Shown in pieces: positions 6,458-9,326 of a DNA stretch of 9,326 nucleotides (the stretch's first letter is position 1; the number at the start of each line of letters is the position of its first letter). The notes beneath the pieces were generated by a model. The model did not search any database. It saw nothing but the letters and a program-made list of their open reading frames with translations, and was not told where the DNA came from. The stretch covers positions 1-9,326 of the forward strand of contig JAKAYZ010000035.1 in assembly GCA_021816165.1 (NCBI GenBank), given 5' to 3'. This DNA comes from Planctomycetota bacterium (GTDB lineage: Bacteria; Planctomycetota; Phycisphaerae; WQYP01). Position numbers and translations under genes: made by a program.

Positions 6458-7897
6458 ATGAATTTCATCAAGTCCAACGTCATTCCGATTGTCTGTGCGC
6501 TTGTTGTGCTGCTGGCGATTGTGGCGCTGTTTTACCCCATCGGGAAGAATGAAAAGCATCTGAAAAAGAAAATGCGCGAGGCACTCTCCAAAGTGACGAC
6601 CGCTGAAAGCCTTAGCTCCAACACCGTGCACATACCGGGAGAACCGGTATTCAACGGGCCTATCGTTCCGGCCGTCATCAAGGCGAAGAGATCGGTTCAG
6701 GAGTATCTCGCATCGCAGGTTCGGGAAATTAAACGGCTCTATGCGGTTCTCAACGCCCGTGGCCGGGTTGTATTTGCAACGCAAAAAGAGATTGTTCCCC
6801 TGTTAGGCGACCATCGGCTCGGGAGCCACATCCTGCCCCACATTCCCCGCAATTTGGTCATCCGGGGCGATTTTCGCCGCGCTTATCTGGGTTTATTTGC
6901 TGTGCGCGGCAAAAATACGTATTCATGGCTGACACAGCTTGATGCGGCCTCCCCGCCTACAACGAAGTTGATCGATCGAGAAGTGCGAAAACGCCTTCGC
7001 GCAATAGAAGCCTCGTTGCCTGAGAGCAGTAATACAGGCAACAACGGCAGCAACAATGGAGTGCCAAGCCGGCAGCGGCGGTCGCTGATCAAGCAGATTA
7101 CGCAGAAACTGGTATATGACACCGCCTTGCACTGCCGCATTTATGCCAGTCCGTCATCCTTCCAGATTCGCAGCGGACTTGAAAGCGGCCAGCCACTTCC
7201 CCATTCAAAGCTTGTATATCAAGGTGTGGTGGATTCCTGGTTGCAGCAGGATGTTGTCAACGCCATCAATGAATTGAATGGTGCCAGTACCGATGTGGCA
7301 CACTCGCCAGTTAAACGCCTCATTCACATCTCGATTGGTGCCGATGCGGCGGCCTCGGCAGGTAGTTCCGGCGGACGTGGGCAATCAGGTGGAGCGGGTC
7401 CCCTGTTTTTGACCGCCAATGCATCTTCCGGCTCCACGTCGGTAAGCCCGGCCTTCGGGACGCCGGCAGGTATGCCCAACGCGCCGCCCGGCGAACCCAA
7501 CTTCCAGCCGTCGCAGATGAATGGGTACATACCGCCGAACGTCTCAGGAACATCATCTGGTAAGGGCGCAGGGGCTGAGACGCCCGTCACCCACCTGACG
7601 AGCAACAAAAAGTTTCAGGTTACGATGATGAGCGTGAGTGTGGACATTGTGCCATCCGAACTCAATGCCTTTATTGACGCCCTGTATCGACAGAACATTG
7701 GCTACACGGTTTTGAATGTCAGCCTGCGATCAGTTGATCCAATCAATGCGTTGACACGCGGCTATGTATTTGGCAAGACACCGGTGGTGCGGGCGGATAT
7801 TCTGCTGCAGGTGATCTTCCTGACGTCGTGGAATAAAAAAATAATGCCCCGCCATTATCTGCGGGAGCTTGGTCTGGCGTCGGCGAAACACAATTGA
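6458..7897 (+). CDS. single-pass membrane protein of the pilM unit, possible PilO counterpart
   Basis: A 479-residue protein whose function I do not recognise from residues alone. The start at 6458 is preferred over an in-frame ATG at 6437 because GGAG lies 6 nt before it; the new start gives MNFIKSN followed directly by one membrane segment (about 8-27). A charged, probably helical stretch (KNEKHLKKKMREALSKV) follows, then a periplasmic region rich in Arg/Leu helices. A Ser/Gly/Pro/Asn linker spans about 295-375. The final domain from 385 (KFQVTMMSVSVDIVPSELNA, then FIDALYRQNIGYTVLNVSL) has the beta-alpha-beta outline of a ferredoxin-like fold. A short cytoplasmic N-terminus, one membrane helix, a coiled segment and a ferredoxin-like end is the outline of PilO/GspM, and its place after PilM-PilN is where pilO stands. 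The length (PilO is about 200 residues) and the long linker are unusual, so the match is by outline and position only. Confidence 0.8.
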   Translation: MNFIKSNVIPIVCALVVLLAIVALFYPIGKNEKHLKKKMREALSKVTTAESLSSNTVHIPGEPVFNGPIVPAVIKAKRSVQEYLASQVREIKRLYAVLNARGRVVFATQKEIVPLLGDHRLGSHILPHIPRNLVIRGDFRRAYLGLFAVRGKNTYSWLTQLDAASPPTTKLIDREVRKRLRAIEASLPESSNTGNNGSNNGVPSRQRRSLIKQITQKLVYDTALHCRIYASPSSFQIRSGLESGQPLPHSKLVYQGVVDSWLQQDVVNAINELNGASTDVAHSPVKRLIHISIGADAAASAGSSGGRGQSGGAGPLFLTANASSGSTSVSPAFGTPAGMPNAPPGEPNFQPSQMNGYIPPNVSGTSSGKGAGAETPVTHLTSNKKFQVTMMSVSVDIVPSELNAFIDALYRQNIGYTVLNVSLRSVDPINALTRGYVFGKTPVVRADILLQVIFLTSWNKKIMPRHYLRELGLASAKHN

Positions 7898-7937
7898 TGG
7901 TGCCCGATGAGCTGCGGTGGTTAAAGGACATGCAGAC

Positions 7938-9326
7938 ATGAAAAATAAAGCGATGGAATTTGCCGAACGACACGTCGAAAAGGCAGTATTGGCTGCCGGT
8001 ATTCTTTTCGTCGGCTGGATCGCCTATCACAATTTTGTGGGCAGCCCCAATTCAGTCCACGTGAGCAACGGTAGCGGCCCCAGGGTGGCCCCTTCGCGCG
8101 TGGGATCAAAAATCACCCAGGCGGTTGATAATCTGTGGCGTCAAATCCGGCAGGCGGAGAAAGTACAATTCAACCATATCCACCGCACGAATTATGTTGC
8201 GCGTTTGCAGGTTTCTCAGCAGAATCCGCTCCCGAGTGTAATGATCGCCATGTCATCATCGCGTTTTGCGCCCTACAACAGGGGCATAGAAGAGACTGGA
8301 ATATCGCAAATTAAGGGCTTGGTCTTCCGAGCTCCTAAGGTACCGGTGCTCGCTGCACCCACCGCGGCGCAGGCTAGGGGCGTAGCCGAATTGACCTCCA
8401 CAAAAACCAAGGACGTCGTGTGGGTTAAACTTTCCAGCACCTTTCCTACCAAGAAGTGGCTTGAATCAATGGCCAGTCGGGTTGGCCTGAAGGCAAATGA
8501 AGAGCCGCTGCCCGCTGCATATCGTCAGACCATCTTTTACCGGGTACAAGTGCGACGGCAGTCGCTGCAACCCGATGGCGAATGGGGACCATGGAAAATG
8601 GTCAAAGGTACCTATCTTCAGGCTTTGCCCACGGTGCACATGTCATCGCTTAGGTCCAATGGCCGCATAGCAGCGCGGTCAGCTATCAATGCAGCGCAGC
8701 AGGAAATTACCGATCCTGCCTTTTACACCATTGAACAGATTCGGCAGCGCATTATAAAACCGACGCACCACCGAAATGTCCCGCGCCCCATCTTTCGGCA
8801 GCCCAATGGCGGAGGTGGCGGCGGCCCGCCTAGTTTTATTCCGCCCAATATGCCGTTCACAGGTGGTGGCGGGGGCGGGGGTGGCTTTGGCCCGCCCAAT
8901 GTTCGTCAACTGATGCGGGCCCAGCAACGCGCCATGCGTCAACAGCAAATGCAGGCGCAAGCTGCCGAGCAACGGGCGCTGGCCGCCCAACAAGCGCAGC
9001 AGGCCCAACAGGCGGGTGGCAATGGCCCGCCAGCGTTTCCGCAATTAAACGGCATGCAACCCTACGGTACGGGAACGCAGACTGCACCGGCCGCCAATGC
9101 CGACGTACCGCTGCGTTTTTACGATGCCAGCGTGACACCGGGTAAAACCTATCGCTACGAAATGCGCGTCGAGATGGTCAACCCGGTTTACAAGGTTGGC
9201 TTTCATGTAACCGAACCGTCCATCATTGATCGCCCGTGGCTGGTGAGCGATTGGAGCGATCCGTCCAAACGCGTACAGGTGAACGCAAACCTCTACTTCT
9301 ATTTGATCAGCGGTCAAATAATTAAT
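7938..9326 (+). CDS. membrane-anchored protein with Gly-rich and Gln/Ala-rich linkers, third gene of the pilM unit (runs off the window)
   Basis: The frame from ATG 7938 is open through the last base, giving at least 463 residues with no stop. AGGA lies 9 nt before the ATG and the previous gene ends 40 bp upstream, so co-transcription is likely. A short charged N-terminus leads to one membrane segment (about 16-34, AVLAAGILFVGWIAYHNF), so the rest should be outside the cytoplasm. Residues about 55-290 form a first globular part containing VWVKLSSTFPTKKWLESM and TIFYRVQVRRQSLQPDGEWG, which looks like a beta-sandwich of fibronectin-III type. Two Gly runs with Pro (about 291-322) are followed by a Gln/Ala-rich, probably helical stretch (327-358). 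From 390, VPLRFYDASVTPGKTYRYEM opens a second beta-sandwich-like domain that continues past the window. I cannot assign a named family. Position suggests a PilP-like partner or a planctomycete-specific part of the pilus or secretion machine. Confidence 0.85.
   Translation, partial: MKNKAMEFAERHVEKAVLAAGILFVGWIAYHNFVGSPNSVHVSNGSGPRVAPSRVGSKITQAVDNLWRQIRQAEKVQFNHIHRTNYVARLQVSQQNPLPSVMIAMSSSRFAPYNRGIEETGISQIKGLVFRAPKVPVLAAPTAAQARGVAELTSTKTKDVVWVKLSSTFPTKKWLESMASRVGLKANEEPLPAAYRQTIFYRVQVRRQSLQPDGEWGPWKMVKGTYLQALPTVHMSSLRSNGRIAARSAINAAQQEITDPAFYTIEQIRQRIIKPTHHRNVPRPIFRQPNGGGGGGPPSFIPPNMPFTGGGGGGGGFGPPNVRQLMRAQQRAMRQQQMQAQAAEQRALAAQQAQQAQQAGGNGPPAFPQLNGMQPYGTGTQTAPAANADVPLRFYDASVTPGKTYRYEMRVEMVNPVYKVGFHVTEPSIIDRPWLVSDWSDPSKRVQVNANLYFYLISGQIIN
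8806..9012 (+). repeat. Gly-run and Gln/Ala-rich low-complexity coding region
   Basis: GGN-codon runs at about 8808-8825 and 8863-8889 encode two poly-Gly blocks separated by a Pro-rich segment. They are followed from about 8914 by CAA/CAG and GCN codons in irregular alternation (Gln/Ala-rich helix). The codons vary (GGT, GGC, GGG, GGA), so the residues rather than the DNA seem to be kept, which fits a selected linker rather than a recent slippage expansion. Confidence 0.7.

Noticed and set aside
5984..6784. 266-codon open frame on the minus strand across the pilM-N tail and the next gene
   Set aside because: It mirrors two well-supported plus-strand genes and the gap between them. Its Pro/Phe-rich middle is just the reverse of the Gly/Asn/Phe-coding tail, and it shows no domain.
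8679..9317. Open frames of 90-121 codons on the minus strand near the right end
   Set aside because: They lie opposite the plus-strand gene that starts at 7938 and is open to the window end. Their Leu/His-rich content reflects the Gln/Ala and Gly codons on the other strand.
1..9326. CRISPR array, tRNA, rRNA, integrase or transposase
   Set aside because: No regularly spaced repeats, no tRNA-like cloverleaf and no recombinase motif were seen on either strand. The only mobile-element hint is the inverted repeat at 1007-1158.

Overview
The window most likely comes from a planctomycete, perhaps of the Phycisphaerae. The grounds are a PilM-like actin-fold ATPase fused to a PilN-like part, followed by two large single-pass membrane proteins with glycine/proline-rich linkers and no obvious named family, together with a secreted multidomain glycoside hydrolase. 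The lineage is an inference from protein style, not from a marker gene.

Left part (63-967, minus strand): a two-gene unit, an SRPBCC-fold protein followed by a MarR-family regulator. It has a near-consensus sigma70-type promoter (TTGACG, 17 bp, TATAGT) whose -10 box lies inside a 22-bp near-perfect palindrome. This is the layout expected of an autorepressed MarR unit. The SRPBCC stop codon overlaps the ribosome binding site of the marR gene.

Intergenic region (966-1329): a nested inverted repeat of about 152 bp (1007-1158) lies between two outward-facing promoters. The right-hand promoter (TTGAAG, 17 bp, TATAAA) carries its own operator-like palindrome at the predicted transcription start and leads into a GH51 gene.

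GH51 gene (1330-3824, plus): a secreted alpha-L-arabinofuranosidase with both catalytic glutamates. The reading frame is broken by a -1 shift at a T5 run (3270-3274). The 3' part, in the other frame, encodes the rest of a LamG/DUF1080-like module and the C-terminal beta-sandwich. It is either a recent pseudogene, a homopolymer sequencing error, or a slippage site.

Region 3825-4232 has no convincing gene.

Right part (4233-9326, plus): three collinear genes. These are a PilM-PilN fusion (4233-6353), a membrane-anchored protein with a PilO-like outline (6458-7897), and a third membrane-anchored protein (7938 to beyond the window end) that is open to the last base. Together they look like a planctomycete version of the inner-membrane alignment complex of a type IV pilus or type II secretion machine. 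The second and third members are too divergent for me to name, and they are the best candidates here for something undescribed.
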